Assembly: GCA_039566865.1 (NCBI GenBank)
Contig: CM076949.1
Coordinates: 2,890,501-2,954,500 of the forward strand
Source: Aurelia coerulea
Taxonomy: Eukaryota > Cnidaria > Scyphozoa > Semaeostomeae > Ulmaridae
Direction: 5' to 3'
Length of the DNA stretch: 64,000 nucleotides
Shown: in pieces, positions 1-12,773 of the stretch
How positions within the stretch are numbered: position 1 is the first letter of the stretch
Layout of the letters: each line of letters opens with the position of its first letter
Made by a program: the position numbers and the translations under genes
The notes under the pieces: generated by a model
Told to the model about the DNA's origin: nothing
Seen by the model: only the letters and a program-made list of their open reading frames with translations
The model's database searches: none

Positions 1-3000
1 TATATTCATCATATTTCGGCCATAAACTGTGTTCTGACTTCATATGTTGTCGACAGTTTACTATCATTTGAACCTCATCAACCTGATGAGGTTTCAAATG
101 TTTCAAGAAAATTACTTCGTTTTGACTGAATTGCATCAAACCAAGTTTCAAAAACGATTCCTTGACCATATATTCATAAGATTTCAGGCATAAACTGTGT
201 TCTGAAATCATATTTTCTGGACAAGTTTACTATCATTTGAACCTCATTAACCTGATGAGGTTTCAAATGTTTCAACAAATATACCTCGTTTTGACTTAAT
301 TGCATCAAACCAAGTTTCAAATACGATTCCTTGACCATATATTCATCATATTTCAGCCATAAACTGTGTTCTGACTTCATATTTTCTGGACAGTTTACTA
401 TCATTTGAACCTCATTAACCTGATGAGGTTTCAAATGTTTCAACAAATATACATCGTTCTGACTGAATTGCATCATACCAAGTTTCAAATACGATTCCTT
501 GACCATATATTCATCATATTTAAGTCATAAACTGTGTTCTGACTTCATATTTTCTGGACAGTTTACTATCATTTGAACCTCATTAACCTGATGAGGTTTC
601 AAATGTTTCAACAAATATACATCGTTATGACTGAATTGCATCACACAAAGTTTCAAATACGATTCCTTGACCATATATTCATCATATTTCGACCATAAAC
701 TGTGTTCTGACTTCATATTTTCTGGACAGTTTACTATCATTTGAACCTCATTAACCTGATGAGGTTTCAAATGTTTCAACAAATATACCTCGTTTTGACT
801 GAATTGCATCAAACCAAGTTTCAAATACGATTCCTTGACCATATATTCATCATCTTTCAGCCATAAACTGTTTTCTGACTTCATATTTTCTTGAGAAGGT
901 AACTATCATTTGAACCTCATTAAACTGATGAGGTTTCTAATGTTTCAACCAATTTACCTCGTTTTGACTGAATTGCATCTAACCAAGTCTCAAATGCGAT
1001 TCCTTGACCATATATTAATCATATTTCAGCCATAAACTGTGTTCTGAGTTCATATGTTGTCGACAGTTTACTATCATTTGAACCTCATCAACCTGATGAG
1101 GTTTCAAATGTTTCAAGAAAATTACTTCGTTTTGACTGAATTGCATCAAACCAAGTTTCAATAACGATTCCTTGACCATAGATTCATAAGATTTCAGGCA
1201 TAAACTGTGTTCTGACTTCATATTTTCAGGACAAGTTTACTATCATTTGAACCTCATTAACCTGATGAGGTTTCAAATGTTTCAACAAATATACCTCGTT
1301 TTGACTGAATTGCATCAAACCAAGTTTCAAATACGATTCCTTGACCATATATTCATTAGATTTAAGTCATAAACTGTGTTCTGACTTCATATTTTCTGGA
1401 CAGTTTACCATCATTTGAACCTCATTAACCTGATGAGGTTTCAAATGTTTCAACAAATATACCTCGTTTGGACTTAATTGCATCAAACCAAGTTTCAAAT
1501 ACGATTCCTTGACCATATATTCATCATCGTTCAGCCATAAACTGTGTTCTGACTTCATATTTTCTTGAGAAGGTAACTATCATTTGAACCTCATTAAACT
1601 GATGAGGTTTCTAATGTTTCAACCAATTTACCTCGTTTTGACTGAATTGCATCTAACCAAGTCTCAAATGCGATTCCTTGACCATATATTCATCATATTT
1701 CGGCCATAAACTGTGTTCTGACTTCATATGTTGTCGACAGTTTACTATCATTTGAACCTCATCAACCTGATGAGGTTTCAAATGTTTCAAGAAAATTACT
1801 TCGTTTTGACTGAATTGCATCAAACCAAGTTTCAAAAACGATTCCTTGACCATATATTCATAAGATTTCAGGCATAAACTGTGTTCTGAAATCATATTTT
1901 CTGGACAAGTTTACTATCATTTGAACCTCATTAACCTGATGAGGTTTCAAATGTTTCAACAAATATACCTCGTTTTGACTTAATTGCATCAAACCAAGTT
2001 TCAAATACGATTCCTTGACCATATATTCATCATATTTCAGCCATAAACTGTGTTCTGACTTCATATTTTCTGGACAGTTTACTATCATTTGAACCTCATT
2101 AACCTGATGAGGTTTCAAATGTTTCAACAAATATACATCGTTCTGACTGAATTGCATCATACCAAGTTTCAAATACGATTCCTTGACCATATATTCATCA
2201 TATTTAAGTCATAAACTGTGTTCTGACTTCATATTTTCTGGACAGTTTACTATCATTTGAACCTCATTAACCTGATGAGGTTTCAAATGTTTCAAGAAAA
2301 TTACTTCGTTTTGACTGAATTGCATCAAACCAAGTTTCAAAAACGATTCCTTGACCATATATTCATAAGATTTCAGGCATAAACTGTGTTCTGAAATCAT
2401 ATTTTCTGGACAAGTTTACTATCATTTGAACCTCATTAACCTGATGAGGTTTCAAATGTTTCAACAAATATACCTCGTTTTGACTTAATTGCATCAAACC
2501 AAGTTTCAAATACGATTCCTTGACCATATATTCATCATATTTCAGCCATAAACTGTGTTCTGACTTCATATTTTCTGGACAGTTTACTATCATTTGAACC
2601 TCATTAACCTGATGAGGTTTCAAATGTTTCAACAAATATACATCGTTCTGACTGAATTGCATCATACCAAGTTTCAAATACGATTCCTTGACCATATATT
2701 CATCATATTTAAGTCATAAACTGTGTTCTGACTTCATATTTTCTGGACAGTTTACTATCATTTGAACCTCATTAACCTGATGAGGTTTCAAATGTTTCAA
2801 CAAATATACATCGTTATGACTGAATTGCATCACACAAAGTTTCAAATACGATTCCTTGACCATATATTCATCATATTTCGACCATAAACTGTGTTCTGAC
2901 TTCATATTTTCTGGACAGTTTACTATCATTTGAACCTCATTAACCTGATGAGGTTTCAAATGTTTCAACAAATATACCTCGTTTTGACTGAATTGCATCA

Positions 3001-3100
3001 AACCAAGTTTCAAATACGATTCCTTGACCATATATTTATCATCTTTCAGCCATAAACTGTGTTCTGACTTCATATTTTCTGGAGAAGGTAACTATCATTT
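1..3100. repeat. Local duplication in array A, 1684-bp offset with a 505-bp internal repeat
   Basis: The window start recurs at 1685 (offset 1684, ten monomers), and the open stretch 174-506 recurs at 1858-2190. A three-monomer block then repeats at 505-bp spacing (1858-2190 to 2363-2695), so 525-884 matches 2714-3073 at 2189, which is 1684+505. This is the pattern expected from unequal exchange in multiples of the monomer. Boundaries are approximate because neighbouring monomers are also similar. Confidence 0.8.
65..100. other. Representative dyad (hairpin or cruciform) present in every A monomer
   Basis: The left arm catttgaa+cctcatc pairs with gatgagg+(bulged t)+ttcaaatg across an aacct loop. 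The arms are 15 bp, with one unpaired base and a 5-nt loop. The same element recurs once per monomer throughout satellite A. In other subfamilies the innermost C-G pair is T-G (cctcatt/gatgagg) or T-A (cctcatt/aatgagg, for example 29091-29125), so that base pair is partly maintained. Formation in vivo is not shown by sequence alone. Confidence 0.8.
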
Positions 3101-3699
3101 GAACCTCATTAAACTGATGAGGTTTCAAATTTTTCAACAAATTTACCTCGTTTTGACTGAATTGCATCTAACCAAGTCTCAAATGCGATTCCTTGACCAT
3201 ATATTAATCATATTTCAGCCATAAACTGTGTTCTGACTTCATATGTTGTCGACAGTTTACTATCATTTGAACCTCATCAACCTGATGAGGTTTCAAATGT
3301 TTCAAGAAAATTACTTCGTTTTGACTGAATTGCATCAACCCAAGTTTCAAAAACGATTCCTTGACCATATATTCATAAGATTTCAGGGATAAACTGGGTT
3401 CTGACATCATATTTTCTGGACAAGTTTACTATCATTTGAACCTCATTAACCTGATGAGGTTTCAAATGTTTCAACAAATATACCTCGTTTTGACTTAATT
3501 ACATCAAACCAAGTTTCAAAAACGATTCCTTGACCATATATTCATAAGATTTCAGCCATAAACTGTGTTCTGAAATCATATTTTCTGGACAAGTTTACTA
3601 TCATTTGAACCTCATCAACCTGATGAGGTTTCAAATGTTTCAAGAAAATTACTTCGTTTTGACTGAATTGCATCAAACCAAGTTTCAAAAACGATTCCT

Positions 3700-6560
3700 T
3701 GACCATATATTCATAAGATTTCAGGCATAAACTGTGTTCTGACATCATATTTTCTGGACAGGTTTACTATCATTTGAACCTCATTAACCTGATGAGGTTT
3801 CAAATGTTTCAACAAATATACCTCGTTTTGACTTAATTGCATCAAACCAAGTTTCAAAAACGATTCCTTGACCATATATTCATAAGATTTCAGGCATAAA
3901 CTGTGTTCTGACTTCATATTTTCTAGAGAAGTTTACTATCATTTCAACCTCATTAACCTGATGAGGTTTCAGACTTTTCAACAAGTATACCTTGCGTTGA
4001 TTCAATTCCATCAAACCAAGTTTCAAATACGATTCCTTGGACCATATATTCATAAGATTTAAGCCATAAACTGTGTTCTGACATCATCTATTTTGGACAG
4101 TTTACTTTCATTTGAACCTCATTAAACTATTGAGATTTCAAAAGTTTCAACCAATTTACCTCGTTTTGACTGAATTTCATCAAACCAAGTTTCAAATACG
4201 ATTCCTTGAACATATATTCATAAGATTTCAGGCATAAACTGTGTTCTTACTTCATATTTTCTGGAGAAGTTTACTATCATTTGAACCTCATTAACCTGAT
4301 GAGGTTTCAAAATTTTCAAAAAGTATACCTTGCGTTGATTCAATTCCATCAAACCAAGTTTCAAATACGATTCCTTGGACAATATATTCATAGGATTTAA
4401 GTCATAAACTGTGTTCTGACTTCATATTTTCTGGACAGTTTACTATCATTTGAACCTCATTAACCTGATGAGGTTTCAAATGTTTCAAGAAATATACCTT
4501 GTTTTGACTGAATTTCATCAAACTAAGTTTCAAATACGATTCCTTGACCATATATTCATCATCTTTCAGCCATAAACTGTGTTCTGACTTCATATTTTCT
4601 GGAGAAGGTAACTATCATTTGAACCTCATTAAACTGATGAGGTTTCAAATGTTTCAACCAATTTACCTCGTTTTGACTGAATTGCATCTAACCAAGTCTC
4701 AAATGCGATTCCTTGACCATATATTAATCATATTTCAGTCATAAACTGTGTTCTGACTTCATATGTTGTCGACAGTTTACTATCATTTGAACCTCATCAA
4801 CCTGATGAGGTTTCAAATGTTTCAAAAAAATTACCTCGTTTTGACTTAATTACATCAAACCAAGTTTCAAAAACGATTCCTTGACCATATATTCATAAGA
4901 TTTCAGCCATAAACTGTGTTCTGACTTCATATGTTGTCGACAGTTTACTATCATTTGAACCTCATCAACCTGATGAGGTTTCAAATGTTTCAAAAAAATT
5001 ACTTCGTTTTGACTGAATTGCATCAAACCAAGTTTCAAAAACGATTCCTTGACCATATATTCATAAGATTTCAGGGATAAACTGGGTTCTGACATCATAT
5101 TTTCTGGACAAGTTTACTATCATTTGAACCTCATTAACCTGATGAGGTTTCAAATGTTTCAACAAATATACCTCGTTTTGACTTAATTACATCAAACCAA
5201 GTTTCAAAAACGATTCCTTGACCATATATTCATAAGATTTCAGCCATAAACTGTGTTCTGAAATCATATTATCTGGACAAGTTTACTATCATTTGAACCT
5301 CATCAACCTGATGAGGTTTCAAATGTTTCAAGAAAATTACTTCGTTTTGACTGAATTGCATCAAACCAAGTTTCAAAAACGATTCCTTGACCATATATTC
5401 ATAAGATTTCAGGGATAAACTGGGTTCTGACATCATATTTTCTGGACAAGTTTACTATCATTTGAACCTCATTAACCTGATGAGGTTTCAAATGTTTCAA
5501 CAAATATACCTCGTTTTGACTTAATTACATCAAACCAAGTTTCAAAAACGATTCCTTGACCATATATTCATAAGATTTCAGCCATAAACTGTGTTCTGAA
5601 ATCATATTATCTGGACAAGTTTACTATCATTTGAACCTCATCAACCTGATGAGGTTTCAAATGTTTCAAGAAAATTACTTCGTTTTGACTGAATTGCATC
5701 AAACCAAGTTTCAAAAACGATTCCTTGACCATATATTCATAAGATTTCAGGCATAAACTGTGTTCTGACATCATATTTTCTGGACAGGTTTACTATCATT
5801 TGAACCTCATTAACCTGATGAGGTTTCAAATGTTTCAACAAATATACCTCGTTTTGACTTAATTGCATCAAACCAAGTTTCAAAAACGATTCCTTGACCA
5901 TATATTCATAAGATTTCAGGCATAAACTGTGTTCTGACTTCATATTTTCTAGAGAAGTTTACTATCATTTCAACCTCATTAACCTGATGAGGTTTCAAAC
6001 TTTTCAACAAGTATACCTTGCGTTGATTCAATTCCATCAAACCAAGTTTCAAATACGATTCCTTGGACCATATATTCATAAGATTTAAGCCATAAACTGT
6101 GTTCTGACATCATTTATTTTGGACAGTTTACTTTCATTTGAACCTCATTAAACTATTGAGATTTCAAAAGTTTCAACCAATTTACCTCGTTTTGACTGAA
6201 TTTCATCAAACCAAGTTTCAAATACGATTCCTTGAACATATATTCATAAGATTTCAGGCATAAACTGTGTTCTTACTTCATATTTTCTGGAGAAGTTTAC
6301 TATCATTTGAACCTCATTAACCTGATGAGGTTTCAAACTTTTCAAAAAGTATACCTTGCGTTGATTCAATTCCATCAAACCAAGTTTCAAATACGATTCC
6401 TTGGACAATATATTCATAGGATTTAAGTCATAAACTGTGTTCTGACTTCATATTTTCTGGACAGTTTACTATCATTTGAACCTCATTAACCTGATGAGGT
6501 TTCAAATGTTTCAAGAAATATACCTTGTTTTGACTGAATTTCATCAAACCAAGTTTCAAA
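3700..6560. repeat. Local duplication in array A, 2026-bp offset (12 monomers)
   Basis: The stretch beginning near 3700 recurs near 5726. Shared private variants include the ataggatttaagtcat block (4391 and 6417) and the cttgcgttgattcaattcc subtype. Between the copies, a dimer with the distinctive gggataaactgggttctg variant repeats at 337-bp spacing (near 5074 and 5411). Private variants shared at constant spacing show recent copying, not general satellite similarity. Confidence 0.8.
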
Positions 6561-9500
6561 TACGATTCCTTGACCATATATTCATAAGTTTCCAGCCATT
6601 AACTGTGTTCTTACTTCATGTTTGCTGGATACGTTTACTATCATTTGAACCTCATTAACCTGAAGAGGTTTCAAATGTTTCAACAAATATACCTCGTTAT
6701 GACTGAATTGCATCACACAAAGTTTCAAATGCGATTCCTTGACCATATATTCATCATATTTCGGCCATAAACTGTGTTCTGACTTCATATTTTCTGGACA
6801 GTTTACTATCATTTGAACCTCATTAACCTGATGAGGCTTCAAATGTTTCAAAAAATGTACCTCGTTTTGACTGAATTTCATCAAACCAAGTCTCAAATGC
6901 GATTCCTTGACCATATATTCATAAGATTTCATCGATAAACTGTGTTCGGAGTTCATACTTTCTGGACAAGTTTACTATCATTTGAACCTCATTAAACTGA
7001 TGAGGTTTCACATTTTTCAACCAATTTACCTCGTTTTGACTGAATTGCATCTAACCAAGTCTCAAATGCGATTCCTTGACCATATATTCATCATATTTCA
7101 GCCATAAACTGTGTCCTGACTTCATATGTTGTCGACAGTTTACTATCATTTGAACCTCATCAACCTGATGAGGTTTCAAATGTTTCAACAAATATACCTC
7201 GTTTTGACTTAATTGCATCAAACCAAGTTTCAAATACGATTCCTTGACCATATATTTATCATATTTCAGCCATAAACTGTGTTCTGACTTCATATTTTCT
7301 GGACATTTTACTATCATTTGAACCTCATTAACCTGATGAGGTTTCAAATGTTTCAACAAATATACCTTGTTCTGACTGAATTGCATCAAGCCAAGTTTCA
7401 AATACGATTCCTTGACCATATATTCATCATATTTAAGTCATAAACTGTGTTCTGACTTCATATTTTCTGGACAGTTTACTATCATTTGAACCTCATTAAC
7501 CTGATGAGGTTTCAAATGTTTCAACAAATATACATCGTTATGACTGAATTGCATCACACAAAGTTTCAAATACGATTCCTTGACCATATATTCATCATAT
7601 TTCGACCATAAACTGTGTTCTGACTTCATATTTTCTGGACAGTTTACTATCATTTGAACCTCATTAACCTGATGAGGTTTCAAATGTTTCAACAAATATA
7701 CCTCGTTTTGACTGAATTGCATCAAACCAAGTTTCAAATACGATTCCTTGACCATATATTCATTAGATTTAAGTCATAAACTGTGTTCTGACTTCATATT
7801 TTCTGGACAGTTTACTATCATTTGAACCTCATTAACCTGATGAGGTTTCAAATGTTTCAACAAATATACCTGGTTTTGACTTAATTGCATCAAACCAAGT
7901 TTCAAATACGATTCCTTGACCATATATTCATCATCTTTCAGCCATAAACTGTTTTCTGACTTCATATTTTCTTGAGAAGGTAACTATCATTTGAACCTCA
8001 TTAAACTGATGAGGTTTCTAATGTTTCAACCAATTTACCTCGTTTTGACTGAATTGCATCTAACCAAGTCTCAAATGCGTTTCCTTGACCATATATTAAT
8101 CATATTTCAGCCATAAACTGTGTTCTGACTTCATATTTTCTGGACAGTTTACTATCATTTGAACCTCATCAACCTGATGAGGTTTCAAATGTTTCAAGAA
8201 AATTACTTCGTTTTGACTGAATTGCATCAAACCAAGTTTCAATAACGATTCCTTGACCATAGATTCATAAGATTTCAGGCATAAACTGTGTTCTGACATC
8301 ATATTTTCTGGACAAGTTTACTATCATTTGAACCTCATTAACCTGATGAGGTTTCAAATGTTTCAACAAATATACCTCGTTTTGACTTAATTGCATCAAA
8401 CCAAGTTTCAAAAACGATTCCTTGACCATATATTCATAAGATTTCAGCCATAAACTGTGTTCTGAAATCATATTTTCTGTACAAGTTTACTATCATTTGA
8501 ACCTCATTAACCTGATGAGGTTTCAAATGTTTCAACAAATATACCTCGTTTTGACTGAATTGCATCAAACCAAGTTTCAAATACGATTCCTTGACCATAT
8601 ATTCATTAGATTTAAGTCATAAACTGTGTTCTGACTTCATATTTTCTGGACAGTTTACCATCATTTGAACCTCATTAACCTGATGAGGTTTCAAATGTTT
8701 CAACAAATATACCTCGTTTGGACTTAATTGCATCAAACCAAGTTTCAAATACGATTCCTTGACCATATATTTATAACATTCCAGCCATAAACTGTCTTCT
8801 GACTTCATATTTTCTGTACAAGTTTACTATCATTTGAACCTCATTAACCTGATGAGGTTTCAAATGTTTCAACAAATATACCTCGTTTTGACTTAATTGC
8901 ATCAAACCAAGTTTCAAAAACGATTCCTTGACCATATATTCATAAGATTTCAGCCATAAACTGTGTTCTGAAATCATATTTTCTGTACAAGTTTACTATC
9001 ATTTGAACCTCATTAACCTGATGAGGTTTCAAATGTTTCAACAAATATACCTCGTTTTGACTGAATTGCATCAAACCAAGTTTCAAATACGATTCCTTGA
9101 CCATATATTCATTAGATTTAAGTCATAAACTGTGTTCTGACTTCATATTTTCTGGACAAGTTTACTATCATTTGAACCTCATTAACCTGATGAGGTTTCA
9201 AATGTTTCAACAAATATACCTCGTTTGGACTTAATTGCATCAAACCAAGTTTCAAATACGATTCCTTGACCATATATTCATCATCGTTCAGCCATAAACT
9301 GTGTTCTGACTTCATATTTTCTTGAGAAGGTAACTATCATTTGAACCTCATTAAACTGATGAGGTTTCTAATGTTTCAACCAATTTACCTCGTTTTGACT
9401 GAATTGCATCTAACCAAGTCTCAAATGCGATTCCTTGACCATATATTCATCATATTTCGGCCATAAACTGTGTTCTGACTTCATATGTTGTCGACAGTTT

Positions 9501-10020
9501 ACTATCATTTGAACCTCATCAACCTGATGAGGTTTCAAATGTTTCAAGAAAATTACTTCGTTTTGACTGAATTGCATCAAACCAAGTTTCAAAAACGATT
9601 CCTTGACCATATATTCATAAGATTTCAGGCATAAACTGTGTTCTGAAATCATATTTTCTGGACAAGTTTACTATCATTTGAACCTCATTAACCTGATGAG
9701 GTTTCAAATGTTTCAAGAAATATACCTTGTTTTGACTGAATTTCATCAAACCAAGTTTCAAATACGATTCCTTGACCATATATTCATAAGTTTCCAGCCA
9801 TTAACTGTGTTCTTACTTCATGTTTGCTGGATACGTTTACTATCATTTGAACCTCATTAACCTGAAGAGGTTTCAAATGTTTCAACAAATATACCTCGTT
9901 ATGACTGAATTGCATCACACAAAGTTTCAAATGCGATTCCTTGACCATATATTCATCATATTTCGGCCATAAACTGTGTTCTGACTTCATATTTTCTGGA
10001 CAGTTTACTATCATTTGAAC
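6476..10020. repeat. Pair of displaced subfamily blocks, 3202-bp offset
   Basis: A block carrying the rare subtype cagccattaactgtgttc followed by gtttgctggatacg occurs at about 6476-6830 and again at about 9678-10010, offset 3202 bp (19 monomers). These are the only two places before 29.7 kb where I see this subtype; after 29.7 kb it is abundant. Both copies also share the aagaggtttc variant (6663 and 9865). Confidence 0.75.
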
Positions 10021-11510
10021 CTCATTAAACTGATGAGGTTTCACATTTTTCAACCAATTTACCTCGTTTTGACTGAATTGCATCTAACCAAGTCTCAAAT
10101 GCGATTCCTTGACCATATATTCATCATATTTCAGCCATAAACTGTGTTCTGACTTCATATGTTGTCGACAGTTTACTATCATTTGAACCTCATCAACCTG
10201 ATGAGGTTTCAAATGTTTCAACAAATATACCTCGTTTTGACTTAATTGCATCAAACCAAGTTTCAAATACGATTCCTTGACCATATATTTATCATATTTC
10301 AGCCATAAACTGTGTTCTGACTTCATATTTTCTGGACATTTTACTATCATTTGAACCTCATTAACCTGATGAGGTTTCAAATGTTTCAACAAATATACAT
10401 CGTTATGACTGAATTGCATCACACAAAGTTTCAAATACGATTCCTTGACCATATATTCATCATATTTCGACCATAAACTGTGTTCTGACTTCATATTTTC
10501 TGGACAGTTTACTATCATTTGAACCTCATTAACCTGATGAGGTTTCAAATGTTTCAACAAATATACCTGGTTTTGACTTAATTGCATCAAACCAAGTTTC
10601 AAATACGATTCCTTGACCATATATTCATCATCTTTCAGCCATAAACTGTTTTCTGACTTCATATTTTCTTGAGAAGGTAACTATCATTTGAACCTCATTA
10701 AACTGATGAGGTTTCTAATGTTTCAACCAATTTACCCCGTTTTGACTGAATTGCATCTAACCAAGTCTCAAATGCGTTTCCTTGACCATATATTAATCAT
10801 ATTTCAGCCATAAACTGTGTTCTGACTTCATATGTTGTCGACAGTTTACTATCATTTGAACCTCATCAACCTGATGAGGTTTCAAATGTTTCAAGAAAAT
10901 TACTTCGTTTTGACTGAATTGCATCAAACCAAGTTTCAATAACGATTCCTTGACCATAGATTCATAAGATTTCAGGCATAAACTGTGTTCTGACATCATA
11001 TTTTCTGGACAAGTTTACTATCATTTGAACCTCATTAACCTGATGAGGTTTCAAATGTTTCAACAAATATACCTCGTTTTGACTTAATTGCATCAAACCA
11101 AGTTTCAAAAACGATTCCTTGACCATATATTCATAAGATTTCAGCCATAAACTGTGTTCTGAAATCATATTTTCTGGACAAGTTTACTATCATTTGAACC
11201 TCATTAACCTGATGAGGTTTCAAATGTTTCAACAAATATACCTCGTTTTGACTGAATTGCATCAAACCAAGTTTCAAATACGATTCCTTGACCATATATT
11301 CATTAGATTTAAGTCATAAACTGTGTTCTGACTTCATATTTTCTGGACAGTTTACCATCATTTGGACCTCATTAACCTGATGAGGTTTCAAATGTTTCAA
11401 CAAATATACCTCGTTTGGACTTAATTGCATCAAACCAAGTTTCAAATACGATTCCTTGACCATATATTCATCATCGTTCAGCCATAAACTGTGTTCTGAC
11501 TTCATATTTT
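7440..11510. repeat. Local duplication in array A, 2697-bp offset (16 monomers)
   Basis: Open stretches at 8096, 8265 and 8617 recur at 10793, 10962 and 11314, all at exactly 2697 bp. They share subtype variants such as aataacgattcc with catagattcataag. Slight differences between copies, for example tttcggacag versus gtcgacag in the upstream monomer, imply later conversion between monomers. Confidence 0.75.
10084..10662 (-). other. Long in-frame repeat ORF in satellite A (192 codons, doubtful coding)
   Basis: Consecutive 168-bp monomers keep one minus-strand frame open, giving a repeated 56-residue unit with the landmarks MKSEHSLW, MVKESYLKLG, KHLKPHQVNEVQM and VNCPEN. The frame ends where a monomer carries a stop. 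No domain, signal peptide or membrane segment is recognisable. Differences between repeats are mostly amino-acid changing. I regard it as an incidental product of a unit length divisible by three. Confidence 0.2.
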
Positions 11511-12503
11511 CTTGAGAAGGTAACTATCATTTGAACCTCATTAAACTGATGAGGTTTCTAATGTTTCAACCAATTTACCTCGTTTTGACTGAATTGCATC
11601 TAACCAAGTCTCAAATGCGATTCCTTGACCATACATTAATCATATTTCAACCATAAACTGTGTTTTGACTTCATATGTTGTCGACAGTTTACTATCATTT
11701 GAACCTCATCAACCTGATGAGGTTTCAAATGTTTCAAGAAAATTACTTCGTTTTGACTGAATTGCATCAAACCAAGTTTCAAAAACGATTCCTTGACCAT
11801 ATATTCATAAGATTTCAGGCATAAACTGTGTTCTGACATCATATTTTCTGGACAAGTTTACTATCATTTGAACCTCATTAACCTGATGAGGTTTCAAATG
11901 TTTCAACAAATATACCTCGTTTTGACTTAATTGCATCAAACCAAGTTTCAAAAACGATTCCTTGACCATATATTCATAAGATTTCAGCCATAAACTGTGT
12001 TCTGAAATCATATTTTCTGGACAAGTTTACTATCATTTGAACTTCATTAACCTGATGAGGTTTCAAATGTTTCAACAAATATACCTCGTTTTGACTTAAT
12101 TGCATCAAACCAAGTTTCAAATACGATTCCTTGACCATATATTCATCATATTTCAGCCATAAACTGTGTTCTGACTTCATATTTTCTGGACAGTTTACTA
12201 TCATTTGAACCTCATTAACCTGATGAGGTTTCAAATGTTTCAACAAATATACCTCGTTTTGACTGAATTGCATCAAACCAAGTTTCAAAAACGATTCCTC
12301 GACCATTTATTCATAAGATTTCAGTAATAAACTGTGTTCTGACATCATATTTTCTGGACAAGTTTACTATCATTTGAACCTCATTAACCTGATGAGGTTT
12401 CAAATGTTTCAACAAATATACCTCGTTTTGACTTAATTGCATCAAACCAAGTTTCAAATACGATTCCTTGACCATATATTCATCATATTTCAGCCATAAA
12501 CTG

Positions 12504-12514
12504 TGTTCTGACTT
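12504..12514. repeat. Target-site duplication, left copy (tgttctgactt)
   Basis: These eleven bases of satellite A are repeated exactly at 13551-13561 on the far side of the LINE insertion. The last two T residues merge with the poly(T) run, so the true length is 9-11 bp. Joining the two flanks through one copy restores an uninterrupted monomer. Confidence 0.9.
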
Positions 12515-12534
12515 TTTTTTTTTTTTTTTTTTTT
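12513..12534 (-). other. Poly(A) tail of the LINE insertion (poly(T) on the plus strand)
   Basis: A run of 22 T residues, two of which can belong to the target-site duplication, marks the 3' end of the element on the minus strand. This is the signature of target-primed reverse transcription. I see no AATAAA just upstream of the tail on the sense strand. Confidence 0.93.
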
Positions 12535-12773
12535 ATACATTCTGCTAAAAATTTACAATACATATTTACTTAATTACTATACTTACAAACTACTCTACTC
12601 TACTACAAGGACAAGACCACGGGGAGCAATAACTATGTCTACCCACGTGGGTATTAAGATAAAGAAAAAATCAAAAAAAGACACGAAACTACAGGTAACT
12701 ACAACAAAAATGAGAAAACGTTTACTTACAAGGGACGAGGTGGTTATATGACTTGCAACCGAGTTTTAGATTT
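12535..12773 (-). other. 3' untranslated region of the LINE fragment
   Basis: About 240 bp between the stop codon and the poly(A) tail. It includes an A-rich tract (plus strand 12662-12680) and a short palindromic element with acccacgtgggt near 12640. There is no reading frame and no match to either satellite. Confidence 0.75.

Larger units (their letters stand above)
1..12503. repeat. Satellite A array, segment 1 (168/169-bp monomers)
   Basis: About 74 direct head-to-tail copies of a 168-169-bp unit. Landmarks in order are ctatcatttgaacctcat, gatgaggtttcaaatg, a cctcgttttgactgaatt block, accaagtttcaaa, gattccttgaccatatattc and cataaactgtgttctgac. Successive copies of the landmark ctatcatttg start at 61, 230 and 398, giving spacings of 169 and 168 bp. 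The one-base difference comes mainly from ggacagttt versus ggacaagttt or ggagaagttt. Subfamilies differ in the block before cataaactg (catatttcagc, cataagatttcagg, catcatctttcagc, taagatttaagt) and in atattttctggac versus atgttgtcgac. No gene is seen in this stretch. I do not recognise the satellite from any named family. The tandem structure is certain; a centromeric role is only inferred. Confidence 0.98.

Noticed and set aside
12604..12660. tRNA or small RNA gene in the only high-complexity stretch
   Set aside because: I looked for A/B-box-like blocks and cloverleaf pairing in the LINE 3' UTR and saw none; the short acccacgtgggt palindrome alone is not enough.
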